Source: Phoenix dactylifera
Lineage: Eukaryota; Streptophyta; Magnoliopsida; Arecales; Arecaceae
NCBI RefSeq assembly: GCF_009389715.1
Contig: NC_052405.1
Location: 13,336,194-13,400,193 of the forward strand
Direction: 5' to 3'
DNA length: 64,000 bases
Numbering within the stretch: position 1 is the first letter of the stretch; each line of letters begins with the position of its first letter. The notes below the pieces were generated by a model that searched no databases, was not told the DNA's origin, and was given only the letters and a program-made list of their open reading frames with translations. Below, piece by piece: positions 32,561 to 45,681 of the stretch. The position numbers and the translations under genes are program-made.

Positions 32561-35500
32561 AATTTGTGATCTTTTGAGCATAATAAGAATTTTATTTGCA
32601 TGATATATATTTATGTGTTATGAAGCATATTAGATTATTTCTTTATTTCTGCTCTTTCATGAAAATTACTTGAAAATAATAAAAGAGAAAAAGATAAAGA
32701 AAAGAAAATGAACATTGTTTAGGGAGAGTAAAAACTAAATAAATGTAAAACCAAAAATAAATGAAGAAAATTAAAATGGTCATTAATTAAAGAAAGAAAG
32801 TCAATAATAATAATAATAATATATAAGGGAAGGAATGACAGGTAAATGAAAAGGATTGTTGCTCACATTAATAATCTCTAAGTAAAAACAAACAAAACTA
32901 AATAAAGTTGTAAAAAAAAAAATAGTTTCAATCACTTTAAACCACACCTTAAAGATAAAATTGGTGCTAAATTGTTTTTAAATGGAGAGAGTTTATGTGA
33001 AAAGGAATTATTTTTGATCTTTGACATGATTATTCTTAATGCTTTAATACATTTTGTTATGACTTAATGCATATTATATTTTGCATGTAATATGTGACAT
33101 TCATAATTTGAAATGTATTTTAACTCTGCACACAAGTTTTTACTTCACCTTTGTCTTCGAAATAACTTGTGTTCCAAAGCTTAATGAAAATAGTTTTCAC
33201 TTGCAAAACATACTCCTCAATGATATGCATTTTCTGGATTCATTGATTCTCTTTGTATTTTTTTGATTTTAATGAATATCTTCTTAAAAATAAAAAGAAA
33301 GAATAGACTGAATTTGCAATTTAGGCAAAATAAATTGATTTTGAATTGTCTTCTATCTTGCCTAAATATTGGTACATAATGTCCTGATACATGTTAAATT
33401 GCTCCAATCTGTACCAAAATTCATGTTAATTACAAAGATTCTGAATGTGCTCTAATGTTATGAAAATATGTGTTTTCAATCTTAGTGACTTAAGATGAGC
33501 TACAATATAGAAGATACATATATCAAATTATAACTTCGAAAGTCTTCTTAAAAATCCTTATGAAGTTCATAATCTGATTTTGTATAAAAGCTTAAACTTA
33601 ATTTAAAATTGCTCATATCGTTGCATCTTTGTAACTTTAGTTATATGCTTCAATGATCGCATCATTAAGGAGAATAACTTAATATGATTTCTAAATAAAA
33701 ATTTTAACTTAAGAAAAATAGAATTAATTTTGATGCCTTGGTTGATTGCCTTGATATGCATCCGAAACATATCATTTTGTATCTTATAAGTGTACTAAAA
33801 TTGGTCTAAATGATGTGTCCTTCAAAGATCTTGATTGCGAACAAATGTTTCCAAATATATAATTTTATTTTGAAATTAAGAAGATTTATTGTGTTTCATA
33901 TACACATTGCTGTGAATCTATAAGTAAGAAATTAAATTCTATAAACATTCACTTGAATGATCTTCTATATCCCTTTCTGCATGATTGTTGCTTCCATCAC
34001 TAAAAGAAAAAGCTATTTTTAAAAGAGAGTGAATGCTCCTAAAGCTAAAAATATTTTCACTCACTCCAATGACTCTTAAAAGAAAAAAAATATAATTGCT
34101 TTTGAAAGAAATTGAGCTTCAAATAAATTATTTTCTGATTAATATTTCAATATATTTTCTCAAAGATTAAGAGAAAACATAACTTGTTCTTGAAAGATTA
34201 AAAAGAGTGATTCCTATAAATTTTGAATAATTCTAGATCACTCTACATTCTTGATATCATAGAATTTCAGTTTTATTCACGCTTATCATTATTCAACAAA
34301 AAAAAAATAATGATTAAAGAAGAATGCATCTTTTGAGGGGGAGCTTTAGATATTCAATCTAAATACATTCTGTATCTTATCCAAAAGTTACGATCATTTG
34401 ATGAATACCTTAAATGTTTTATGAATTGATTTTGATGAACCTCCTTGTATTGTCTTACTTGCCTTAGTTACATAATAGGCCTATACCTTGAGTTTAGTTC
34501 TATAAAGCTTTTCTTATCTCAAACCTTGAGCTTTATGGAAATATGCTCTCAATAGTGAAACTTGTAGAAAACATATTTTCAAGATTAACAATTTGAATAT
34601 TTTATTGAAAATTATCTTCAAATTCTAAACTCTTAAATGGAATGCTCAATTAAGGAGGAGAAAGAAAATTTCAAGGGGAGAGATCATATGGAACATAATC
34701 GCATAAATCCATGACTAAAGGAGAGAAAAATAATACTAAATAAGAAGTGATTCTAATACTCTCCCATATGTATCAACTGAAATTTAAATATGAAAATCTT
34801 TATGATACACCTTGAAGCTTGCTATTTGGTTAAAAAATTCTGTGTATCAATCATGAACCAAATTGTTGTCTTAAAGTACCTCTAATTTAATACAAAAGGG
34901 AAAGAAAAATAAAAGTAAAAAATCAGCTTGGAACGTAATATTTTATGATCATTGTTGTCGATATATGAAAAGCATGAATAGATCTTAAAAGGCTTACATA
35001 AATGAAAGAAGAAATGAATGTTCTTAAAACTAAATCATTAAAGGTTACTCTATGTAAATTTGACAAAGGACTTTTAGTATACTTTTAATGTCTAATTGGT
35101 TTAAAATTGATGCCAATTTAAGCAAATTTTTGGTATCAAACTTTGTGCTTTATTGAATATCTTTTGAAAGTTGAATTTTCATTTGTACTTAATTGGTAAA
35201 TTATTTGTTTTGAAGGATTTCATCTGTCTTAGTACAGAAAATTTATATTGGAATCTACTAATGAGTTCTTATTGGCATGCACTTTAGAGTTTCAATCTTG
35301 TGCCAATTTATTTTAATTGATTTTGATGCTATTCTCTTTAAAGGAGTAAAAGAAAGCCTTTAAAAGGGAAACGAGGTTGGATTTTCATTCGTACTTTCTT
35401 TAAATATTAGTCTTGATACTCCTTGAATTAACTTGAAAAAGGTTCCACCTACACTTGATTTAAAAACTATCTTTAGAATCACATTCGATGTGCTCTCATT

Positions 35501-35983
35501 ATAATTTGCTCTGAAATCATATTAATTGGCTCTGATCTATGCTCATTAATCTTGTTCTGACATTATTGCCTCGAGTTATATGATTCATATTCTTGCAATA
35601 ATTCGACATGCATTGACTGAAAATTAGAGTATGATAAGGGAGAGAAACATCTAAGTTTAATTTATTACGTTGCGCTTAATGTTTCATTATTTTGTAACTT
35701 TTTTGATGTTGTCAAAAAGGGAGAGAAATATCTGAGTAAGAGTATATGCTAATAATGCTTTATGTGTCATAATGCTTTATATATTTTCAATAGAATATAA
35801 ATCAGCTTAGATTGAAATGTATTGATTGGGCTAAGCTGATTAAATCTAAAGCATTATCATGAAGTATGTTTTAAATATGCATATCTTCTACTCAATGCAA
35901 CTTAGCTATGCATTAGTTCTAGAACACAATCTATTTTATATTGCATATACTCCAAGTTTTGTCACCATCAAAAAGGGAGATAT
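32561..35983 (+). other. AT-rich 3' region of element B
   Basis: No ORF of note. PPT-like motifs occur (TTTTGAGGGGGAGCTTTAG near 34330; AAGGGAGAGAAACATC near 35637; AAAAAGGGAGAGAAATATC near 35713) and the PPT adjoins 35984. The extra 3' ORF seen in A cannot be recognised. Confidence 0.65.
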
Positions 35984-37697
35984 TGCTGACCCAAAGATTG
36001 ATTTTGATGATCACAAAATCTTGAAGTATAATTACTAATGGTTTTGTTGCAAGAAGAAAGATAAATTATTTTGTAAGGAATATAGCAAGTTGGAAGAATG
36101 CAAGAAGGCCTCAAAAGTTCTCAAGAAAAGTTGGAAGAAAGCCACACTTCATTGGCCCAAGGTTTAACTTCAAAGGATTCAAGTTGGAGGAGCAAATTCA
36201 AAGAAAAAAATCAAAAGAACAGTCCTCGAGTCGACTCCTGAAAGTTCAGAGTCGACTCTGGCCTAGAGTTTCAAGCAACAGTGCTCGAGTCGACTCCTAC
36301 TTTTCACGAGCCGACTCCCGCAGAAAAAGACAGAGAGTTGATTTTCAGCGCTACAGTGCTCGAGCCGACTCCTACTATTCACGAGCCGACTCTAGTTACA
36401 GTGCCGAGTCGACTCCCACTTCATTCGAGCCGTCTCTCTTAGCAGGACAGAAAGTAGTTTTCAGCGCTATAGTTCTCGAGCTGACTCCAACTACAGTGCA
36501 AGCTGACCCCAGCTACAGTGCCGAGCAGACTTCTATTCACGAGTCGACTCCTGCTTCAGCCAAGTCGACTCGAGCACGATGGGAGGCATAACGGCTAGTT
36601 TTTTTTTTGACTCCAACAGCTCTATTTTTGTCTCTAACGGCTAGATCTTTGTTCCCACGCCATCCAAAGCTATAAAATCAAGAGAAGAGCAAGGGGAGAA
36701 AAGAAGAAGATGGAGTGAACACATAGGAAAGAGATTTCAAAGAGATTTTAAGAGAAACCTCTCAAAAGCACAAAAGGGACATTCAAAGCAAAAGAGAGAG
36801 AAGAAGAGCATCTGAGTGAATCCCAAATTTTCCTCTCCAACTGTGTGCTGCCTCAGTGATCCTCTACCTCATGCGAAATCAGAAGAGGGTCAAGTAAAAA
36901 AGAAGTCGAGTTCTTTCATCTGCAAAACTTGTTTGAGGGCTTCTTTTCTTTACTCCATTTGTTTATATTATTATATCTGCTTATTTGAGAAGGTTGTATT
37001 TGTTTTGAACTCCTATTCTGATATCTTGTAACTTGATTTAGTCAAAAGATTGAATCAAGGGGATAAGGTTTTGGTTGGTGAGCCTTTGGAAAAACCAACT
37101 AGGTTGATTGTGAACCTGAAAAACAATCGGGATAGGTTTTGGGTTGGTGAGCCTGTAAAAACCAACTTGGGTTCGTTGTGATCTCGAAAAAATAACAAGT
37201 TAGGTTGTGAGCTTGTAAAACAACCGAACTGTAGTCTTAGGATTATAGTGGAATTTTTAAGAGAGCTTGGGGAGTAGATGTAGGTGCAGTTAGCACCGAA
37301 CCACTATACTTTTATCGTGTTGTGATACTTCTTTGTTTAATTTCCTCACTTACTTACTTAGATAAATGTCTAATTGAATTGCTTGCTTAACTCTTATCTG
37401 CGCATCCTTTAGTTGCAAGTATATTCAAATTGTTTAATCAAGTTTCATTTAATAAAACTACATTAAGATTCATTGTATTGAAATGCATGCTTGGGAAACT
37501 TAGACTAATTGTTTATTGAGTCCGCTGCTTAATAGTTTCAATCTTGATCAGATTAGAATCAAATTGTTGCTAAGTTTAAATTCCACTATGCATCCATACA
37601 ACTTAGCTTAATTAACTGAAAAGTTTAGAAGTAGTTGAAAAGTTTTAAAAGACCCAATTCACCCTCCCCCCTCTTGGGCTGTATCTACTGGGCAACA
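35984..37697 (+). repeat. 3' LTR of element B
   Basis: 1714 bp; palindrome array 36228-36574. The internal-loop stem at about 37273 has AGTAG instead of AGTGG, which breaks a pair, as expected of a dead copy. Confidence 0.9.
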
Positions 37698-39716
37698 ATA
37701 GGCATGCACGGCTGCAGATCATATCAAAGTAATGACAAATTTTTAAATTTATTTTTCAATAATTTATTCAAAGCAAACTTCTAAGTTTCAAAATACCATA
37801 TGTCAACATAAATTAATCAAATACTCTAACTAGTATATCTAAAATACCAATAACTGAAATAATCATCAGAAATTTAGTGCGCTCCTTAAGTCCCGAGTGA
37901 TCGGGTGTCCATACATATGGATATAAAAAATAGAAAAATATGATAATGAGCTACACTAGCCCAGCAAGCAACATAACATCCCGGAGTGGGGTCAGAGCAC
38001 ACCAGATATTTAATCAAAACACAAAATAATGACTGAAGAATAAATCACAAATAGCATATTTTTCTTTTTGAAACTTATTATCATTTTCACAAAAACTCTG
38101 ATACTAGAATTCCAACATCAATAGGCTATGGCCACGTAACCCAGTGGCATGGGTTGCACAAAGTGCCAAAAACTACCATTGTTAACCACCGGTGGCAACG
38201 GTGTCCAAAAATTACTATTCTAATCACCAGTGACAAAGTGTCTAAAAATCACTATTCTAATCACTGATGGCAAGGTGTCCAAAAATCACTATTCTAATCA
38301 CCGGTAGTGCGGTGTTGAAACTGGTTACTCACAGATTACAAGTTGATAGGGCCAACGAATAATTTCCATTGGTCGGGCCAGATTATAATCATGTTGAGAA
38401 TACATACATGTATACAAAATAGATTTTTCATAATTTGCCCAATTACATTTTCTAGATATCATAACATATAACATAATTTTTAAATGATTATTAATATGCT
38501 TGATCCGTTTAACTAATTACAAAGCATATATCAAAATTAAATCCACTAATAATTACTTAACCAAGTACTTTGAAAAAATATACTTTGAAGTATTAAGTTA
38601 TTTACCACTTTTCGCTTTAAATCCCACTTCAGACAAACGTGTCAGATACACCTGTTTAATATCATTGAAATATTATTAATTTTTAATATCATTTCAGAAA
38701 TCAAAATTAAATACTACTGTCTCATGCCCCTAGATCAGGTTGGTCAGATAATAGTGCCCGATGGCTTAGGTCAGTCTGAGCCAAGAGGATTCAATGGGTC
38801 ATGTAAAGATCAAAAGCGGCCAAATCTAATTGGGACTGAAGTAATGGCCGGTCTACCGTTCGGGTGCCTGGGCGGTTTAGGGTCTCCAAACTGGGTCAAC
38901 TTGGATCTGAACAACAAGAATAACAAGGCTTACACTAGGATCCCCAAGCATGTTTAGAGAGAGAAAAAAGGAGAGGAGAGAGAATCTTAGCTTAGGTCTG
39001 GATTTGGTCTGATCCTAGTCTTGGGATTGGTCCGAGTGGTTTGGATCGACCATCAGAGAAAAAGTCTAGACCTAGTAGAATGTGGGCTTGCTTAAAAAGA
39101 GAAAGAGATACACGATCCAAGACTAGTTAAGCTTTTGGGCTTGATCCACATAGTTTGGTCCAATCAGAGGCTTGGCCTATCTAGTCTAATTTGACCAAAA
39201 TCGGAAAGAGATATTTGGCCAGGGTTGCCTGGATCAATCTGGTCCAAAATGAACAGACTAGGCTCACAATGGATAAATAGGGCCCAACAGGGCCCAAACG
39301 GAATACAACCCACAATAGATGAGCAGGGCCCAAAATGAATACGACCTACAGTGGACACGACCCAACAAAGTGAATAGGCCCCAACAAGTATACAACCCAC
39401 AATGAGCACGGCCCAATAGGATGAACAGGGCCCAAACTTGGCCCATGATGGACACGGCCCAACAGAGTGAATAGGGTCCAACAGAGCCCAAAAGGTATAC
39501 GGCCCACAATGGGCACAACCCAACAAGAATGAACATGGCCTAACTCGGCCCACAATAGACATGGCCCAACAGAATGAATAGGGTCCAACAGGACCCAAAA
39601 ATATACGACCCATAATGGGCACAACCCAATAGGATGAATAAGGCCCAAACTCGGCCCACTATGGATACAGTCCAACAGAGTGAACAAGGCTCAACAAGGC
39701 CCAAAATGGGTACAAC
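37698..39716 (-). repeat. Antisense gypsy LTR (chromovirus-like), main part
   Basis: Aligns in reverse with the LTR at 58440-60593 (CACCGGTGGC region, ATAGGCTATGG, then an array of about eight GGGCCCAACA-type units at 39240-39716). It is cut at 39717 by a CACTA terminus. ORFs here are products of the tandem array. Confidence 0.8.
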
Positions 39717-40095
39717 CACTATAGGAAAAAGTAGCTATCCCGACGCTTTGTTGGACCTTTAGCGACGCTTTTTAGCGTCGGCTAAAGTACCACCGACGCA
39801 ACGCCAAACGTCGCCAAAACGTCGGAGATACCAGAGTGAAAATAGTTTTTGCCGATGCAGGGCGAAAGCATCGGCAAAAACCAAGATTTACCGACGTTTA
39901 TCTAGCATCGGCAAAAACAGATATTTGCGTCAGCAATAACCCGACGGTATGAAATTCTCACGGTTTACGTCCGGATTTTCGCCGATGCTTTTTAGCGTTG
40001 TCACTTCTCGACGCTTTTAAGCGTTGGTATATCCTTATGCCGGTGCTGTGCCATGGGGTCTTTTACCGACGCTTAAAAGCGTCGGGAATTGTTTT
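39717..40095 (+). mobile_element. CACTA transposon terminus with subterminal repeats
   Basis: CACTATAGGAAAAAG at 39717 is a CACTA inverted-repeat end. The next about 370 bp hold many copies of GACGCTTTT/AGCGTCGG and GCATCGGCAAAA in both orientations, the usual subterminal binding sites for TnpA-type proteins. The opposite terminus was not found; right of the gene the element is disrupted by element C and a duplication. Confidence 0.8.
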
Positions 40096-40329
40096 TTTTA
40101 AAAAAATAAAAACCCCAATTCATATTATAAAACGCACATTACAAAATAGTCATTATAACAATATGAACTTGTATTGCATCGATACATTAATACAAACACT
40201 CAGATCATTCGAAATGTGAATATTGTCATATCTGATTAAAAATTTGCTTACAAAGTTTCAAATTACAATGTACTCTGAAAAATAAAAAACATATACATAT
40301 CAAACTCATAAAAGATAATCTAGAATGTA

Positions 40330-43300
40330 TCAGGGACGAGATTCAGCTCCATCATCATCTCTACAAGCGTTTGAAGTATCAGGAATCTACAAAAAAAAAA
40401 AAGAGAAACCTTAGAAGTTAGGAATAATGTGATACATTAACTCATATATAATAATTGATAATATGTAAAGTATTCAAATATATATAGTTATTTACCTGAG
40501 AAGGGAGAAATCGTTGTAACATTGATGAAATATTCGTAAGCTGAGCTTGCAAATTTGCTTGGTTTTGCTTCAACTCTTCAATAGTTGCTTGAAGATGACG
40601 AACTTCTGCAGTGTTACTAGATTCTCTAGCATTTCTTGTATATGTGCCCACTGAAGATAACTGAGTGGGGGTAACTCCAACGCCATAACCCCTCACTCGC
40701 CCATAATGCTCTAGGCCCATCAATTCAGCGAGCACTTGAGCTTCAATATGATTGGTCGCGTTGGATGATGATGACCCCCTGACGCGCTCTGAAATAAGAT
40801 TTGTTGCCCTATCCTATATCTCTCAAAAAAAAATTCAGATTAATATATGCCAATAATAGAACCAAAAAAAAAATACGAAACAAGCCAAAGATGAATACAT
40901 ACAACTATATCTCTTGACTCCTCCCAGACAAAGCTGCCATCTCGGTGGGTGTGAGTCATCTTATAAAACTCCACCCTACCAGGCTCCCTCCCATTATCAT
41001 CCATCTACAACAAAAAGTATATTTCAAGAGTATACATGCTATATGATAGAATAATTTAAGATAAATTTAAAGAGTTTTAAAAAAGCTTACGAATTCAGCT
41101 CTACGCCTCGCATAACTCATGGAGCCTGAAGTGTGAGGAACAGTCTGTGATGCTCGAGTAGCTCTACCAATATTGGAATATGTCTTCCCAAAAATAATAA
41201 ACAATGTAATTTATACAATGTATAAATTTCTAATCTATAATAATAGTAAATACAATCTAAGGTATTGAAAAAATATACACAACCTGAGCTCTCTTGGAAA
41301 ACCAGTAGTGGACAAGCTCCCTCCACTGATGAGAGATTACATCTGGAGGACAAACATGGGCCACCTCCTCTTCAGTCATGCCCTCGTGCTTCCAATCCGC
41401 CTTTAGCTTCACCTTATATTCTTTCTATTTGCGGTTGACGGACTTCAGCACCCAATCATGGCTATTTGCAGGAAGGACAAACTTTGTCTACATCAAAGTC
41501 AAAAATGTTATATCAATGTTAAATCAAAAAATAATTAAAGATAGTAAGCAAATTCAATTCTTTACCTCAACAACTCTAAGAAGCTCAACCTTATACGAAG
41601 GAAGCATTTCGTTCCATTTCGTATAGTTGAGTGGACATAATTGTCCCTTCCGCGCAACCGATCTTAAAAAAGTGGATAAAATGCTTGCAGCATTCTTGAT
41701 GGGCTGCCCTAGTTCGTTGCAATGGACGACAATCTTCTCATCCTCAGGTAGGCTCCATACGTCCCGTGCTCGAGTGGGCCCTCGTGTTCTCCTCACTCTC
41801 CCCAGTCCATCTATAAAATAAGAAGTCCATTAAAGGCAAATGATTTAAAATAATTAGAACGAATGAACATCTAGCCATTAAAAGCAAATGATTTAAAGCA
41901 AAATAGTTAGAACTGGAATGAACTCATAAGTCAAGGAGCAATTGATCAGAGCGAATGAAACATCCTTGACTTATAATTATAGCATTCAAAAAATCAACAA
42001 GCAAGAATAAAAATATGAACATATTCTTTTGAGCTTAAACTTACTTTTCTTGAAAATATAATCAGTGCCAGCAAATCACATCCCAATTCTCTTTAGTTCA
42101 TAATCAGTGGCAGGTTTGCTCTTTAGTTCATAAACATTGATTAACTAACACCTATAACATATGAGTTTAATTTTAGAGAAAGACTAGAACTCGTAAAAAT
42201 AATTAATAATATGAGTTTAATTATGATGGACACTTTTTTCTCAAACAAATTATCAAATCATTTTGTCATTCATATTAACAAGATGAAACAACCAGTCTTG
42301 GTTGTCAATTATGACTAAAGAAATTATACTATCTTCTTTCTCACTTTTCTCTTGTTTCTGACATGTTTGACAGAACTTCTAAATATATCTCCAAGCTCGC
42401 CAGACTATTCTATCTTCAATGGCACTACTAAAGGTTAAGCTTTATAAAACTTATGCTCTCTTACAGCTTACAGTAGTTTCAGAGTAATTTCCTAAATCAA
42501 AATTGTGTCAACACATGTATGCAGCTACATCAGCATCCACTGATGCTACCCCTGCATCTGGAGGAATCATGCATCAGAACCATTTTGATGGTACCTTCAC
42601 CATTGCTGTAGTCTCTGCAATCTACCTATCCATCTTCTGAATAGGAGCTTGAACCAATTGCCATGACTTACTCTTATATCCTTTGTGTGGAACATTAATG
42701 CCTGTTTTTGAATGAGATACAATATGTAACATGTAAGATCTTGTACTGGACTTCTTTTCCAAGACTCTATCAGGAATTCTAACAAGAGCTAGCATGCCAC
42801 AATTCTCTACCAACTGCTCCTGACATTGACTCCATTTCCTTTGGATTCAACTGTTAGATTTATGAATCACTTGAACCATCACAAACTTCTTATATCAGTT
42901 ATCTGTATTTAGAGAAAACAGATGACTCATTTACAGAATCTGGAAGAACGAGAGATGACTGTGTCTTCTTCAGTACACTTCTGTGTCTTTTTCCCCATTG
43001 ACTCATATGTTCTAAGTAGTTGTATGCCAAAGCTATATATTAAAAGACATGATTAGACAGGTTGATAATTATTAAGGAATGATCTTATCTTATAGTTGGT
43101 TTGTTTTTAACATCTTGAAACACAAACAGGTAATAAAGAAAAACTTACATCTTAAAAGAATCAAATGTAAGAACCTGACATCACAGGTTAGCGAAACATT
43201 GAAGCGTGAACATAACCTTTTGAGTATTAAAAGAATTGCACAATTAACGTCAAAAAGAAATACTTGTAACAACTCATCTCTGAAACGGGAAAGTGGTACA

Positions 43301-44057
43301 TAAAAGGATTTTTAGTTGTGAACTCAAACCGCACGAAACATTGAGATAACTTGGAAAAAGAAAAGTATCATCGGCATGTAAAATTATGAAGAATGTTGGA
43401 GCTTTTATTATTTTTTCCTTCTTACAAAGAGAGAGACAGAGAAGAAACTTTCTTAGAAGAGAGGAGTTATTGACTGTTACTGCATGTTGGGACTTGGGAC
43501 ATCACCTAGTTCACAAGTTTTAATAGGGGTTGGGACCTCCTGCAACAATTAGAATTTATCCATATATCTAGCCTCCTTTTGCAGAAATTAACATAAATAA
43601 TAAATTAAAGTGCAAACTAGCAAATTTTGGCCATATAGATGATAGAAATCATTCACACTAGGGCATTCAAACAACAAGCAAGTAGCTACTACTAGAGTTC
43701 CGCTCTGATTAGGCTCGGTCCCTCTTTTTTTTTTTTTTTATTTACGCGGCGGATGAATCATACACGTCTAATGTGAATACATCCAAAAAAGTCAAAATAC
43801 TTCCAATATCCAAAATCATCAAATATGCCATATGTAATGTACTTTTTTAAAGGCAAATGATTTAAAGGCAAAGGATTTTAAATCAAATTACCCAGGACAT
43901 CCACGTCATCCGTGTCTGGACAATTTGCAGGTGGCTTGTGCTCAGACTGGGACACAGACTGAGTATGGGGCTCATCGGGCTGCTGGGAACGATCAAAAGT
44001 AGATCCCACGGATGTGTGCTGAAACTCAATATCTCTGAAACGTCTTCCTCGTGGCAT
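40330..44057 (-). pseudogene. CACTA TnpA-like gene (Transposase_24 / Ptta-En-Spm family), seven coding exons
   Basis: Exons (minus): 44057-43892, 41810-41566, 41487-41284, 41183-41091, 41004-40906, 40813-40496, 40386-40330. All six introns have GT/AG ends, and the exon lengths join into one 394-codon frame. The N-terminus is MPRGRRFRDIEF; exons 2-3 carry the family signature (VHCNELGQPIKNAASILSTFL; FVLPANSHDW; WRELVHYWFSKRAQ). Exon 6 has a coiled coil (LQATIEELKQNQANLQAQL). Such proteins bind the subterminal repeats and assist the transposase. One in-frame TAG (41427-41425) replaces the expected Trp after VNRK, so this copy is probably dead unless that is an error. No Tnp2/TnpD transposase gene is visible, so the element looks non-autonomous. 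Confidence 0.82.
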
Positions 44058-45681
44058 GTTGTAATCTAGTATGCACAAAAAAGAATATTTTAATAATATT
44101 TTAATAGTGATTACGCTTCAAGTTGTTCCAACTTCAAGGGACATGTGGAAGCAAATAATGACATTAACATGATTGTCTAGTTTCAGCTTTGGTTTCAGAT
44201 GCAAAGCCGGAACTTACAGTGATTAATAGTACCTAAATGGGAGATGATTCAGTGACAACTAGTCTAAGCCAAAAACATGCTCTTTTTTTATGATAAACAA
44301 AACTCAATCGATCCCTACTTGCCTATAGTGTAATAAAAGAAAAAAATATCATAATCAATTTGATTCTTTCTGATACCTAAAGCTATAAGTGCCAAATAGG
44401 TCAAACAGTAGCATTACATCCAATACCTAGATTATCGATGTGGGACTCTTATCATCATCCGATTTAGACCTAGAAATCCGCTCAAGTATAGCCAAGTCTA
44501 GCTAAGCATACATACATACATAGATACATACATCTGAGATGCAACACCTAACTTGACATCTCCCTTAACTTACCATGTAAGAAAAGCATTTCATTGAGTG
44601 GATGTTGCACATAAAAAGATTATATAAGAGGAGGCAATGTATAACAAACATCCATTATCCATGAACTGATACCGCAGTTATAATTTAGGATCTTGTCATC
44701 ACAACGTTTGACAAGTTTTAGTGATATGTATGCTGCTGGTTGTGTTGCTTTTCAACTAGCTATTTATCAGGTTGAATATAAAGTCTGCATGTCCTATACA
44801 GCTTCAGACATATATATATAAATCTATATGTAAAATTTTCTAAGAAGGGGATTATATACAAACTACAAAGGCTTTATATTTAGTCTTAATCAGTTCCTGC
44901 AGCTGACGTGCGCCAAAATTTGCTTGCATTAGTACAATTTTCTCCGAGCAGGGGTTTTGTGTAAAAGGCTTCAGGTTTAGTCTAAACAACTCCCGTTAGG
45001 AGACTAGTTCAAACTTCAACAACTAATATATAGGCATACAAACAACTCCAGCACAATGGAGGATCTTATGCCAGCTCTTCTTTTACTATTAAAAATGTAA
45101 AAGAAGAGGGGATTTGTATCTGCATCTCCCTCAACTGGTGAAGAATTTTCCCTACAAGAATTAGGGAAAATTCCTGATACTGCCTGAAAAACAAAATGCA
45201 TTCGGTGTACCAGGCTCGGACTAAACAATCAATATGCAATTAATAAATGTTAAAAGAGAGCATGAGGATCACTTACCTCAGACGACGGCCGAGTAGCTAG
45301 GGCTCGGGATGGAGGTTTGATGTCGGCGCGCAGCTAGGGCATCGACCGAGAGAGGATGAGGAGGGGGGCCGGGCGAGCGTTAAAGACAAGAAGAAAACAA
45401 ACAGGAGGAGGAGGAAGAGGAGGAGGAGGAGGCTTACCTCAGACGACGGCGAGGTCGACGGCGGCGGAGAAGCGGAATCTTCGATCGCCGATCGAGGCTA
45501 GGGATGGAGGTGAGATCAGTTTGATGTCGGCGCGCAGCTAGGGCATCGACCGAGAGAGTATGAGGAGAGGGGGCCGGGCGAGCGTTAAAAACAAGAACAA
45601 AACAAAGAATAGGAGGAGGACGAGGAGGAGGAGGAGGAGGAGAAGGAGGAGGCTTACCTCAGAGAAGGAGGAGGAAGACGG
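44058..45681 (-). other. 5' region of the CACTA gene, with an internal duplication
   Basis: Noncoding. CTGAG|GTAAG splice donors on the minus strand lie in CTTACCTCAG motifs near 45270, 45435 and 45655. Together with GC-rich sequence (TCGGCGCGCAGC) repeated about 200 bp apart, they suggest duplicated noncoding first exons. (GAG)n runs at 45400-45430 and 45610-45655. The part from 45169 on is repeated at 52186. Confidence 0.55.

Larger units (their letters stand above)
24991..37697 (+). mobile_element. Element B: old, decayed Sirevirus-type copia element
   Basis: LTRs at 24991-26677 and 35984-37697 (TGCTGACCC...GGGCAACA), PBS 26680, remnants of gag and pol, a long AT-rich 3' region, and PPT AAAAAGGGAGATA. 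The target duplication is probably ACAGG (24986-24990) and ATAGG (37698-37702), one mismatch, in the antisense gypsy LTR. LTRs differ at many sites, and coding regions carry stops and deletions, so it is far older than A. Confidence 0.9.

Noticed and set aside
39164-39687. Minus-strand ORFs of 90-152 aa with Trp/Cys-rich repeats
   Set aside because: Translation of the 60-bp tandem array of the gypsy LTR; three frames are open because of periodicity.
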